Below are positions 14,551-23,218 of a stretch of DNA of 41,548 nt, piece by piece. The position numbers were made by a program, and so were the translations under genes. Source of the DNA: Bacillota bacterium (GTDB lineage Bacteria > Bacillota > Clostridia > Peptostreptococcales > Anaerovoracaceae); contig JARBUO010000008.1 in NCBI GenBank assembly GCA_029239605.1, positions 1 through 41,548 of the forward strand, written 5' to 3'. Position 1 is the stretch's first letter. Each line of letters opens with the position of its first letter. The notes under the pieces were generated by a model. It saw only the letters and a program-made list of their open reading frames with translations. It made no database searches and was not told the origin of the DNA.

Positions 14551-17268
14551 ATGATTAGAAAAACCTTGTTTGTCAATGGAGTTGAGAGACATCTTATCGT
14601 GGACCCTGATGAATCCCTGCTGAATGTCCTTAGAAATCAACTCTTTCTTATAGGAACAAAATCCGGATGCGGAGGAGAAGGCGAATGCGGTGCTTGTACC
14701 GTATTATGGGACGGAAAAGCAGTCAGATCCTGCAATTACCATATGGAACGAATCCCGGACGGTGCCAGGATCGTTACCATCGAAGGAGTTGGGACGAAAG
14801 AATGCCTCCATCCGCTTCAGCTGTCATGGATGATTCATGGAGGCGCCCAGTGCGGCTTCTGTACACCGGGCTTTATCGTTTCCGCCAAGGCCCTTCTGGA
14901 TCAGAACCAGAATCCCACCAGGGAAGAGGTCAGGGAATGGTTTCAGGTGAACCGCAATATTTGCCGCTGCACCGGCTATAAGCCGCTGGTAGACGCTGTC
15001 ATGGATGCAGCAAGGCTGATCCGGGGCGAAGTGACAAAAGAAGAGCTGTGGCCGAAGTTGAAGGACGGCGTAAGCTTGATGGGCTCCAGCATGCCCAGAC
15101 CATCGGCTTTGGCAAAGGTAACAGGAACCTGGGATTTCGGAGCAGATTCAGGGAGAAAGCTTCCGGAAGACGCGTTACATATCAAGCTGGTGCAGGCCAA
15201 GGTATCCCACGCGAACATCCTGTCCATTGATACATCAGAAGCTGAAAAGATGCCGGGTGTTTATCAGGTGCTTACATATAAGGATGTACCGGGAACCAAC
15301 CGGATCAACGGTCTGGCATTCCCAGCCAACAAGGGCAGCGGTAAAGAACGCCCGATTCTAAATGATAAGAAAATCTTCCAATACGGTGATGCCCTTGCCA
15401 TGGTACTGGCGTATTCACCAAAGATTGCTGAAGAAGCAGCGAAAAAGGTGAAAGTGCAGATTGAAGAGCTACCGGCTTATATGAATGCGCTGGATGCTAT
15501 GGACGAAGATGCCATTGAAATTCATCCCGGTACCCCCAACGTTTATTTTGAAAATCACAATATCAAGGGTGATGAGGTAGAACCACTATTCGAGGAGCTG
15601 CCTTATGTGACCGAGGATGATTTCTATGTTGGAAGGCAGCCGCATCTCCCGTTGGAGCCGGACGTGGGTTTTGCTTACATCGATGAAGAGGGGAAGCTGG
15701 TCATTCACTCCAAAAGCATCGGCCTGCAGCTGCACGCGCTGATGGTAGCAGAAGGAATCGGTGTGCCCCTTGAGAAACTGGTCATTGTACAGAACAACGC
15801 CGGAGGAACCTTTGGCTACAAATTCAGCCCCACCATGGAAGGGCTTCTAGGGGTTGCAGCGATGGTGACGAAAAAGCCGGTATTCCTGGAATTTAATATG
15901 TATCAGCAGATTACGTATACAGGCAAGCGCTCCCCGTTCTTTATCAATGTAAAGATGGGCGCAGATGAAAACGGCCGTATCAAGGCAATGGCCGCAGACT
16001 GGACAGTGGATCACGGCCCATACTGTGAGTTCGGCGACCTATTGACCATGAGAGCGCCCCAATTTATCGGAGCGGGCTACAATATCCCCAATATCCGGGG
16101 CAACGGCAGGACCGTTGCTACAAACCATGCTTGGGGTTCCGCATTTCGGGGGTACGGTTCCCCTCAAAGCCTGTTTTCTTCAGAAGTTCTTGTGGATGAG
16201 CTGGCAGAGAAGGCTGGAATTGACCCGTTGGAGTTCCGGTATTTGAACGTATACCGACAAGGGGATACCACACCGACGGGATGCGAACCTGACGTGATTG
16301 CCTTCCCTCAGGCGCTGGAAAAACTCAGACCGATCTATAAGAAAGCGAAGGAAAGCGCAGAGCTGAAGAATGCCAAAGGCGGTGATCTGAAATACGGCGT
16401 TGGCATTTCACTCCTGGAATACGGCTGCGGACTGGATGGTGCTGATTCTTCCGAAGCTTGGGCGGAAATTACGGAGCAAGGGATCTCCATCGGAAGCTGC
16501 TGGGAAGATCACGGACAGGGCGCCGATATGGGGTTCTTATCCATTGCGCATGAAGGGCTGAAGCCTCTGGGAATCAGGCCAGAGCAGATCAGACTTGTGA
16601 TGAATGATACGGAAAAAGCACCAAACAGCGGTCCTGCAGGCGGAAGCCGCTCTACTGTAATGACTGGAAATGCTACCCGTGTCGCCTGCGAAAACCTGAT
16701 TGCCGCTCTGAGAAAAGAAGACGGAACGTACCGCACCTATCAGGAAATGCTTGATGAGGAACTCCCAACCAGATATATGGGGAGCTGGACAGCCCCCTGC
16801 ACAGCTTGCAGCGTGGAAACCGGACAGGGAAATCCGTTCCCGGTGTATATGTACGGTGTACTGTTAGCGGAGGTTTCCGTGGACACGATTTCCGGCAAGG
16901 TGAAAATAGAAAAACTAACACTGGTTTCTGACTGTGGACCTGTCTTGAATAAGTTGGTTTTGGAAGGGCAACTGTGGGGCGGACTCGCCCAAGGCATCGG
17001 TCTTGCTTTGTCAGAGGATTTTGAAGATCTGAAAAAGCATACCACATTGGTGAAATGCGGAATTCCAAGGATCATGGATGTTCCGGACAATATGGAAATC
17101 ATCCACCAGGAAACGATACGTCCATACGGGCCCTTTGGACTCTCAGGCTCTGGGGAGATGCCCCTTTCTGCACCTCATGCAGCCATCGTGAATGCAATCT
17201 ATCATGCATGCGGTGTAAGAATCACGAAACTCCCGGCAAGACCGGAAAAAATATTAGCGGCACTGTAG
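14551..17268 (+). CDS. Molybdenum aldehyde oxidoreductase (MOP/xanthine oxidase family)
   Basis: The 905-residue protein matches the single-chain D. gigas MOP type in length and order. It has a [2Fe-2S] ferredoxin domain (Cys40, 46, 49, 61), a helical [2Fe-2S] domain (Cys101, 104, 138, 140, in QCGFCTPGF and ICRCTGY), then the two Mo-cofactor domains. GTFGYKFSPT, AFRGYGSPQ and GPAGGSRST are Mo-pterin contacts, and GSGEMPLS near residue 870 carries the catalytic glutamate. The first cluster motif is CGGEGEC, one residue longer than the usual Cx4C. No FAD domain is present, so electrons must leave to partners. AAAGGAG precedes the ATG. Aldehyde is the family substrate; other hydroxylated substrates cannot be excluded. 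Confidence 0.92.
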   Translation: MIRKTLFVNGVERHLIVDPDESLLNVLRNQLFLIGTKSGCGGEGECGACTVLWDGKAVRSCNYHMERIPDGARIVTIEGVGTKECLHPLQLSWMIHGGAQCGFCTPGFIVSAKALLDQNQNPTREEVREWFQVNRNICRCTGYKPLVDAVMDAARLIRGEVTKEELWPKLKDGVSLMGSSMPRPSALAKVTGTWDFGADSGRKLPEDALHIKLVQAKVSHANILSIDTSEAEKMPGVYQVLTYKDVPGTNRINGLAFPANKGSGKERPILNDKKIFQYGDALAMVLAYSPKIAEEAAKKVKVQIEELPAYMNALDAMDEDAIEIHPGTPNVYFENHNIKGDEVEPLFEELPYVTEDDFYVGRQPHLPLEPDVGFAYIDEEGKLVIHSKSIGLQLHALMVAEGIGVPLEKLVIVQNNAGGTFGYKFSPTMEGLLGVAAMVTKKPVFLEFNMYQQITYTGKRSPFFINVKMGADENGRIKAMAADWTVDHGPYCEFGDLLTMRAPQFIGAGYNIPNIRGNGRTVATNHAWGSAFRGYGSPQSLFSSEVLVDELAEKAGIDPLEFRYLNVYRQGDTTPTGCEPDVIAFPQALEKLRPIYKKAKESAELKNAKGGDLKYGVGISLLEYGCGLDGADSSEAWAEITEQGISIGSCWEDHGQGADMGFLSIAHEGLKPLGIRPEQIRLVMNDTEKAPNSGPAGGSRSTVMTGNATRVACENLIAALRKEDGTYRTYQEMLDEELPTRYMGSWTAPCTACSVETGQGNPFPVYMYGVLLAEVSVDTISGKVKIEKLTLVSDCGPVLNKLVLEGQLWGGLAQGIGLALSEDFEDLKKHTTLVKCGIPRIMDVPDNMEIIHQETIRPYGPFGLSGSGEMPLSAPHAAIVNAIYHACGVRITKLPARPEKILAAL

Positions 17269-17454
17269 GATCCCATGGGCTGCCGGGTACGGGAACCTTC
17301 GTAGAAGGCTGTTGCTTGAGGCTGGCCTTTTCTGAAGAGCACGACAGCCCATACTTAAACTTTGTTTACTATAAACACATTATAGTAAATTATACGCGAT
17401 TTACCAATAATGGCCAACGAATGGCCCAAAATACCTTTTGAAATAGGAGGCGCC
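17269..17454 (+). other. Structured intercistronic gap with perfect inverted repeat
   Basis: No gene is seen. ATGGGCTG (17275-17282) can pair with CAGCCCAT (17345-17352), enclosing hairpin CCTTC-GTA-GAAGG (17296-17308). A perfect 10-bp inverted repeat TTTACTATAA-ACACA-TTATAGTAAA lies at 17365-17389. These may process or stabilise the mRNA, or form an operator for an internal promoter. Confidence 0.4.
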
Positions 17455-19752
17455 ATGGAAACAAACCTTTTTGAAGCATGCGAGACCTGTCAGCAGGATG
17501 AGCCGGCTGCCACTACCGCTTGGTGCCCGGTTCATGTGGATGTAGCACAGCTATGCAGCGAAATAGAGAAAGGTGAGTTTAAAAAAGCATATAAAATACT
17601 GGAAAAGAGGTTTCCCTTTGCAGGAATCATCGGGATGATCTGTGACCACCCTTGTGAGTCTGTCTGTGTCAGATCGCAGCTGGACCAACCGGTAAGAATC
17701 CATGAGTTAGAGCGGGCCGCAGTGGCTTATGGACGACCTTCATCGAAAAATATTACAGCAACAGCTAAAAAAAATGGACGGATCGCTGTTGTCGGTGGCG
17801 GGATCAGTGGAATCACCGCTGCCTTTGAGCTGGATAAAAGGGGATTTCAGGTAACGATTTATGAAGGGTCAAGAAAACTGGGCGGAAGAATTTGGGACTT
17901 TGAGGGCAGCTTGATTTCAAGAGAACTCATTGAAGAAGAGCTTCAAACCATAGGCAGGCTAGGAATTAGAGTCAATTTTAACAGTGTGATTGGAAATGAG
18001 GAGCTAAAGAATTTGTTGGCGGAGTATGATGCAGTCTACCTTGGCACAGGGAACTGGAATACAGGGCTCTACATCAATCCAGAGACCTTCCAGGTCCTTG
18101 ACTGGCCGGTATTCGCCGGAGGCAGGCTTAGCGGGAAAGGACAGTGCGCTGCTGGCAGAAGTAACAACTCAGTGATTGATTCAGTAAGCTCCGCCAAACG
18201 GGCAGCTTTTTCTATTGAACGGTTTGTAAAAAAAATCTCTATGATAGCATCAAGAGAAAGGGAAGGTTCCTTTCGGACTCCGCTTGCATATGAGCTTGAA
18301 GATGCAAGCGCTGTAAAAGCAGTTTTGAAAACCGGTGATCTCTATACCCCGGAGGAGGCAATCCAGGAGGCAGGGAGATGCTTGAAATGCCGCTGTATCA
18401 CTTGTTTGAAAGCTTGCAGTCATATGCAGCGCTTCAATATCACGCCCAAAAGCTATGGCAGACAGATCCAGATTAATGAAAGCGTTATCATGGGAACCCG
18501 CTACGCAAATTCTATGATCAACTCCTGCACCCTGTGCGGATTATGTAAGGAACAGTGCCCCTTGGGCATCGGAATGAAGGAACTGATCAGGGAAACAAGA
18601 GAGAGCATGGTGGAAAAGAGCAAGATGCCTCCCTCTGCTCACGATTTTGCGTTAAAAGACATGGCGTTCAGCAACAGCAGTCAGTTTTATCTGGTGAAGC
18701 TGCCGCCTGTCGGAGAAAATGCAAAATACCTCTTCTATCCCGGGTGTCAGCTTTCTGCTTCCTGCCCAGATTATGTGGAAAAGTCCTATCGTTATCTCCT
18801 TGAAAAGGAAACCGGGGGCGTTGGGCTTATGATGGGCTGCTGCGGCGCTCCTGCGGACTGGGCGGGTAGAAAGGATTTGATGGCGGAGAATACCCGGCGA
18901 TTTCGAAGTGTCTGGAGTGAAATGGATAAGCCGATCTTTATCCTTGCATGTTCCAGCTGCATCGCCACGTTTGAACGGTATCTGCCGGAAATACCTTATA
19001 TCTCTTTGTGGGAAGTTCTTCAGCAGTACGGGCTGCCGGATGACGCAGTAAGAGGAGAAGGGCGAAAATTAAGTGTTCATGATGCCTGCAGCACAAGAAA
19101 TAATCAGGCTGTTCATGATTCGGTGCGAAACATCGCTTTTCATTTGGGCTACGAGACAGAAGAACTCCGTTATGCAAGGGAGAGAACCAAGTGCTGCGGC
19201 TACGGGGGGCTGGTCTATTTTGCAAACCGGGAGCAGGCAGAACAATTTGCGGAAGACCGGACCTTAGAAAGTGGTGAGGATCTGCTGGTATACTGTGCCA
19301 TGTGCAAGGATCTTTTCACAGAAAAGGGAAAGCGTACCTTTCACATTCTGGATTTGGTTTTCGGAAACGCATCGGAAAAAGACGCGACGAAGAAAATGCC
19401 AAATCTATCTGAAAGACATAAAAACAGGGCGGACTTAAAGCGAAAATTGCTGAGGGAGCTATGGGGAGAGGACGACATGGAAGTATTCAAGCGCAACAAT
19501 AAATGGAATCTCATGATTCCCCAGGAAATATGGCAACGTATGGAAAAGCGATATATCCTTCTTGAGGATATCGAAAGGGTGATCGAACATGCAATGGATA
19601 CAGGCGAACGCTTCTTTAATCCCGAGGATGAAAGCTACCTTGCAGGCCATAGGATTAAATATGTAACCTATTGGGTCAGGTTTGCAGAAAAAGAGGATGG
19701 AATTCATATCCTCAGCGTATACAGCCACCGGATGGAAGTTATGAACGGTTAA
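17455..19752 (+). CDS. FAD / dicluster / CCG-domain electron-transfer protein
   Basis: This 765-residue modular redox protein starts at 17455 behind TAGGAGG. Residues 1-90 resemble the Fe-S N-terminal domain of GltD-type oxidoreductases (CETC, WCPVHVD, CDHPCESVC). A FAD Rossmann motif follows near 110 (GRIAVVGGGISGITAAF). I see no second GxGxxG for NAD(P). Around 325-390 are two 4Fe-4S motif groups (CLKCRCITCLKAC; CTLCGLCKEQC). Then come two CCG motifs as in HdrB/HdrD (YPGCQLS...GCCGAP...CSSC and HDACS...KCCGYGG...CAMC). The last 85 residues form an extra domain of unknown role. It resembles the 'pyridine nucleotide-disulfide oxidoreductase/dicluster-binding' proteins that accompany Mo/Se hydroxylases. 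It probably links the Mo-enzyme to another acceptor. Confidence 0.85.
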   Translation: METNLFEACETCQQDEPAATTAWCPVHVDVAQLCSEIEKGEFKKAYKILEKRFPFAGIIGMICDHPCESVCVRSQLDQPVRIHELERAAVAYGRPSSKNITATAKKNGRIAVVGGGISGITAAFELDKRGFQVTIYEGSRKLGGRIWDFEGSLISRELIEEELQTIGRLGIRVNFNSVIGNEELKNLLAEYDAVYLGTGNWNTGLYINPETFQVLDWPVFAGGRLSGKGQCAAGRSNNSVIDSVSSAKRAAFSIERFVKKISMIASREREGSFRTPLAYELEDASAVKAVLKTGDLYTPEEAIQEAGRCLKCRCITCLKACSHMQRFNITPKSYGRQIQINESVIMGTRYANSMINSCTLCGLCKEQCPLGIGMKELIRETRESMVEKSKMPPSAHDFALKDMAFSNSSQFYLVKLPPVGENAKYLFYPGCQLSASCPDYVEKSYRYLLEKETGGVGLMMGCCGAPADWAGRKDLMAENTRRFRSVWSEMDKPIFILACSSCIATFERYLPEIPYISLWEVLQQYGLPDDAVRGEGRKLSVHDACSTRNNQAVHDSVRNIAFHLGYETEELRYARERTKCCGYGGLVYFANREQAEQFAEDRTLESGEDLLVYCAMCKDLFTEKGKRTFHILDLVFGNASEKDATKKMPNLSERHKNRADLKRKLLRELWGEDDMEVFKRNNKWNLMIPQEIWQRMEKRYILLEDIERVIEHAMDTGERFFNPEDESYLAGHRIKYVTYWVRFAEKEDGIHILSVYSHRMEVMNG

Positions 19753-19897
19753 CGCGGAAGCGATCAAAGAATTGGCAGCTGCAATCAAAGAATACCTGAA
19801 GCTATGAAAAAATAAGCGGATCCTATGAAAGAAAAGAATGGAAGTTAGGAGAAAAGAACGGCGCCCTTTCATGACGCCGGTTTAAGGGGGCGGAACA

Positions 19898-20416
19898 ATG
19901 GATAACGAACAAAGGATCAAGGAGATCATCATGAAATATCCTGCGGAGCGGCGTTTTTCTCTGGCTGTTATGCAGGATATCCAAAGAGCGTTCAATTACA
20001 TACCAAAGGAAGCGATGATAGAAATATCAGAATACCTGAACATTCCGTTCAGCCAGCTATACAGTATGGCAACCTTTTATAAAGCATTAAGTCTGGAGCC
20101 AAAAGGGAAATATATCATCAAGGTCTGCGACGGAACAGCCTGTCATATCCGCTCTTCCATGGTCATTCTCTCTGAGCTGCAGAAGCTGCTGGGGATCGAT
20201 GCAGGGGAAATCACCCGTGATGGGCTTTTTTCGGTGGAAACCGTCAATTGCCTTGGCGCCTGTGCTCTTGCACCGGTGATGGTCATCAACAATGAATACC
20301 ACGGGAAGTTGACCCCTCAGGATCTATCCGAAATTATACGCGGATATCGAAATGCCTCTGATGAGTCGAAGGATGACTTGATCATCAGCAAAGAGGAGGG
20401 TGATGGCAATGTGTGA
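19898..20416 (+). CDS. NuoE-like [2Fe-2S] subunit of NADH dehydrogenase module
   Basis: The 172-residue thioredoxin-like [2Fe-2S] protein has the four cluster ligands in the expected pattern: Cys77 and Cys82 in CDGTAC, and Cys118 and Cys122 in CLGAC. The N-terminus (MKYPAERRFSLAVMQDIQ, then YIPKEAM) is typical of the 24-kDa Complex I subunit and of the matching subunit of bifurcating hydrogenases and formate dehydrogenases. Its 3' end overlaps the next gene. With NuoF and the NuoG-like protein it forms an NAD(H)-reactive module, here placed behind an Mo-hydroxylase. Confidence 0.93.
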   Translation: MDNEQRIKEIIMKYPAERRFSLAVMQDIQRAFNYIPKEAMIEISEYLNIPFSQLYSMATFYKALSLEPKGKYIIKVCDGTACHIRSSMVILSELQKLLGIDAGEITRDGLFSVETVNCLGACALAPVMVINNEYHGKLTPQDLSEIIRGYRNASDESKDDLIISKEEGDGNV

Positions 20417-22202
20417 CAGAACGGTAAAAGTTTGTTGTGGTACGGGTTGTCTCGCAAGCGGGAGCAGAGCGGTACTGGAGGCATTTCAACGTGAAATTGA
20501 AAAACGAAAGTTGAACATTGATGTGATACCCTATGTCAAGGCTACCGGCTGCAACGGGCTTTGTGAAAGAGGTCCCATCGTAAAAATTGAGCCGGATGAT
20601 ATTGCCTACTATCATGTTAAAGCGGAGGATGTGGAAGAAATCGTCGTCAAAACCCTTATAAAGGGGGAAGAAATCCAGAGGCTGCTCTATCTTGATGCAG
20701 TATCTAAGAAAAGAATCCGATCACACAAGGATTCCGACTTTATCAAAAAACAGACGAAAATTGCTCTCCGGAACATTGGTGAGATTGACCCCTGCGAGAT
20801 TCAGGACTATCTTGATGCCGGAGGCTATAAGGCGCTGAAGAAAGCCATTTTTGAACTGACAGCTGACGATATTATCAATGAAATCAAGGCCTCTGGACTG
20901 CGCGGAAGGGGCGGAGGCGGTTTTCCCACCGGAATCAAATGGGAAACCTGCTACAAAATCAAGAAAGAACCCAAATATATTATCTGCAACGGAGACGAAG
21001 GTGATCCGGGTGCCTTTATGGACAGAAGTGTAATGGAGGGCGATCCCCATACGGTTCTGGAGGGGATGATTATCGCATCTGTTGCTCTGCAGGCGCATAA
21101 TGGCTATATCTACATCCGGGATGAATACGGTTTGGCTTTGGAGAACATGCACCGGGCCATTGAGCAAGCCAAGGAGCACCATTTTCTCGGAAATAATATT
21201 TTGGGGAGCAAGCACAGCTTTGATGTTGAAATCGTCAGAGGAGGCGGCGCTTTTGTGTGTGGTGAGTCCTCTGCACTGATGGCATCCATTGAAGGAAAAG
21301 TGGGAGAGCCTCGGGCAAAGTATATCCGTTCTGCTGAATTCGGTCTGTGGGGCCAGCCTACCGTTCTGAATAATGTGGAAACATGGGCGAATATACCGGT
21401 TATCATTCTGAATGGCAGCAGATGGTTTTCTGAAATCGGAAGTCCGCAAAATTCAGGAACGAAAGTTTTCTCTCTCGTAGGTAAAGTTAAAAATACCGGT
21501 CTTGTGGAAGTCCCAATGGGCATTACGCTTTATGAGCTGATCTTTGGAATCGGAGGCGGAATTACAGGAGATAAGGAATTCAAGGCAGTTCAGACAGGCG
21601 GACCGTCAGGGGGCTGTATCCCCAAGGAACTGCTGCATCTCGCAGTGGATTTTGATACTCTGGAAGCGGCAGGTTCTATGATGGGTTCCGGGGGCATGAT
21701 CGTCACTGATGAAAGAACCTGTATGGTTGAATTCGCTCGATACTATGTTTCCTTTCTTGCGGAAGAGTCCTGCGGAAAATGTGTGTCCTGCAGGGAAGGA
21801 ATTCGGCAGATGCTGAAAATTCTCACTGATGTATGTGAGGGAAAAGGCCAGTTAAGCGATTTGGATTTGCTGACCGAAATTGCACATACGGTTGAGCAGG
21901 CATCCCTGTGCGGGCTTGGAAAGACATCACCAAATCCGGTCATGAGTACACTGAAATATTTTAAAGACGAGTATCTGGAGCATATTACAGAGGGCAGGTG
22001 CAGAGCAGGGGTATGCAAGCCGCTTACTGAGTTTATCATCGATCAGGAGCTTTGCATCGGCTGCGGTCTTTGCAAGAAGGGCTGTGCTCCCGATGCAATA
22101 CAGGGAAGTCTGAAGCAGCCCCACGCAATTGATCAGGAAAAATGTATCAAATGCGGTAATTGTATTGACAGCTGCAGATTCAAAGCGGTGAGGGTGAGGT
22201 GA
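20409..22202 (+). CDS. NuoF/HydB-like NADH-binding FMN and Fe-S subunit
   Basis: The start at 20409 is chosen because GGAGGG (20395-20400) is 8 bases upstream, giving 597 residues and an 8-base overlap with the NuoE gene. Domains in order are a thioredoxin-like [2Fe-2S] region (CCGTGC, then CNGLC), the FMN/NADH domain (GRGGGGFPTGIKWE, then NGDEGDPGAFMDR), an SLBB domain, the Complex I 51-kDa [4Fe-4S] motif ESCGKCVSCREG, and two C-terminal ferredoxin clusters (CIGCGLCKKGC; CIKCGNCIDSC). This extended form is that of HydB in bifurcating hydrogenases rather than plain NuoF. It is the probable site of NAD(P)+ reduction or NADH oxidation. Confidence 0.93.
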   Translation: MCDRTVKVCCGTGCLASGSRAVLEAFQREIEKRKLNIDVIPYVKATGCNGLCERGPIVKIEPDDIAYYHVKAEDVEEIVVKTLIKGEEIQRLLYLDAVSKKRIRSHKDSDFIKKQTKIALRNIGEIDPCEIQDYLDAGGYKALKKAIFELTADDIINEIKASGLRGRGGGGFPTGIKWETCYKIKKEPKYIICNGDEGDPGAFMDRSVMEGDPHTVLEGMIIASVALQAHNGYIYIRDEYGLALENMHRAIEQAKEHHFLGNNILGSKHSFDVEIVRGGGAFVCGESSALMASIEGKVGEPRAKYIRSAEFGLWGQPTVLNNVETWANIPVIILNGSRWFSEIGSPQNSGTKVFSLVGKVKNTGLVEVPMGITLYELIFGIGGGITGDKEFKAVQTGGPSGGCIPKELLHLAVDFDTLEAAGSMMGSGGMIVTDERTCMVEFARYYVSFLAEESCGKCVSCREGIRQMLKILTDVCEGKGQLSDLDLLTEIAHTVEQASLCGLGKTSPNPVMSTLKYFKDEYLEHITEGRCRAGVCKPLTEFIIDQELCIGCGLCKKGCAPDAIQGSLKQPHAIDQEKCIKCGNCIDSCRFKAVRVR

Positions 22203-22209
22203 GAACAAT

Positions 22210-22971
22210 ATGGATAAGATTAGTGTAATCATTAACGGGAAGAAATGTCTTGCTGATAAAGGGGAATTTTTGCTGGACATTGCAGAAAGAAACGGGATCG
22301 TCATTCCTCATTTATGCCATCATGAAGCACTGCGCGGTCAGGCTGCCTGTAGGCTTTGTATTGCTGAAGTCAGAGAAAACGGCAGGAAAAGAATCGTTAC
22401 ATCCTGTATCTTCCCAGTGATGCGGGATCTGGAAGCAGAGACGGACACGGAAGAAATCCGGGAAATGAGGAAAACCCTCCTTAGCTTATTATCTGCAGAG
22501 GTACCGGAGAGCCAGACAATTGCCTCACTGGCGGAAGAGTACGGGAAAGGGGATGTTTCACGGTTTTCCAAGGACTTCGGAAATGAATGTATCCTCTGCG
22601 GCCTTTGTGTAGAGGCATGCTCAGAACTTGGATGCAACGCCATTGCCACGGTGAACCGCGGCATCACAAAAAAGATTTCCACGCCTTATGATGAGCCTTC
22701 CGCTGCTTGTATCGGATGCGGGTCTTGTGCCTATGTCTGCCCGACGGGATGCATTCGCATTGACGAGCGAAACGGAATACGGACCATTTGGAACAAAGAA
22801 TTTGAACTCATCCGGTGTGACCGCTGCGGGAGATATTATATCACGAAAGAGGAAAATGAATATCTTCGTCAAAGAAATGGAGGCGTTCAAGGGGAGCTGC
22901 AGTGTATCTGTAAAAACTGCAGGCAGGCGGAGACTGCGAAAAAAATCATGGAAACCAGTCTGGAATTTTGA
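22210..22971 (+). CDS. NuoG/HoxU-like Fe-S subunit (N-terminal part only)
   Basis: The 253-residue protein contains the N-terminal electron-wire domains of NuoG. These are a [2Fe-2S] domain (CHHEALRGQAACRLC and TSC) and two [4Fe-4S] groups (CILCGLCVEAC; CIGCGSCAYVC), followed by a short C-terminal ribbon with CDRCG and CICKNC. The molybdopterin-like C-terminal half of NuoG is absent, as in HoxU. The linking segment does not show the His-Cys3 cluster clearly. It is the last gene of the operon, starting 7 bases after the NuoF stop. It would connect NuoE/F to the polyferredoxin, the CCG protein or the Mo-enzyme. Confidence 0.9.
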   Translation: MDKISVIINGKKCLADKGEFLLDIAERNGIVIPHLCHHEALRGQAACRLCIAEVRENGRKRIVTSCIFPVMRDLEAETDTEEIREMRKTLLSLLSAEVPESQTIASLAEEYGKGDVSRFSKDFGNECILCGLCVEACSELGCNAIATVNRGITKKISTPYDEPSAACIGCGSCAYVCPTGCIRIDERNGIRTIWNKEFELIRCDRCGRYYITKEENEYLRQRNGGVQGELQCICKNCRQAETAKKIMETSLEF

Positions 22972-23079
22972 TAACCGTTCAAATCAAAGCTTTCAATACC
23001 TTTCATTGATAAAGTTTTAATACCTTTCGTAAAACTCAAACATTTCAGCGGAAACAATTGAATCTATAGTGCAAAGAGA

Positions 23080-23114
23080 AAGGAGGCAAGCCTGATAACC
23101 GGGCATGCCTTCTT
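23080..23114 (-). terminator. Hairpin between the Mo-hydroxylase operon and yolD
   Basis: AAGGAGGCA (23080-23088) pairs with TGCCTTCTT (23106-23114) with one G-U pair, and an inner GCC/GGC extends it. The T-rich run lies on the minus-strand side (CCTTTCTCTTTG), so it should work best for the leftward yolD-umuC genes. It may act on both strands. Confidence 0.5.
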
Positions 23115-23134
23115 AACATAATGAATACAAACTG

Positions 23135-23194
23135 CAGTCAACTCACAACCTCGGCAGTCTGCTCATAATCTCGGTAGTCAATTCATAATCTCAT
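23135..23194. repeat. Three tandem imperfect 20-base repeats
   Basis: The units at 23135-23154, 23155-23174 and 23175-23194 share the pattern (C/T)AGTC-N5-CA(C/T)AA(C/T)CTC. They lie immediately 3' of yolD. They have no spacers and are not a CRISPR array. Confidence 0.7.
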
Positions 23195-23210
23195 CGACAA
23201 ATTTGGAATT
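23193..23210. repeat. Left copy of repeat flanking yolD-umuC
   Basis: ATCGACAAATTTGGAAT occurs here, and ATCGACAAATTGGAAT occurs at 25208-25223 beyond the other end of the pair. They differ by one T. The left copy is also part of a CGACAA/TTGTCG inverted repeat (23195-23214). Confidence 0.6.
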
Positions 23211-23218
23211 GTCGCGAT

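Noticed and set aside
17055-17441. Plus-strand frame spanning the end of the Mo-enzyme and the following gap
   Set aside because: It overlaps a well-supported coding frame for 214 bases and has no ribosome site or known domain; the gap is better explained as structured non-coding sequence.
20721-21449. Long reading frame opposite the NuoF-like gene
   Set aside because: It is a shadow of the conserved NuoF coding frame, with no ribosome binding site and no recognisable domain.
23135-23194. CRISPR array
   Set aside because: Repeats are directly adjacent without spacers, imperfect, and no cas genes are present.
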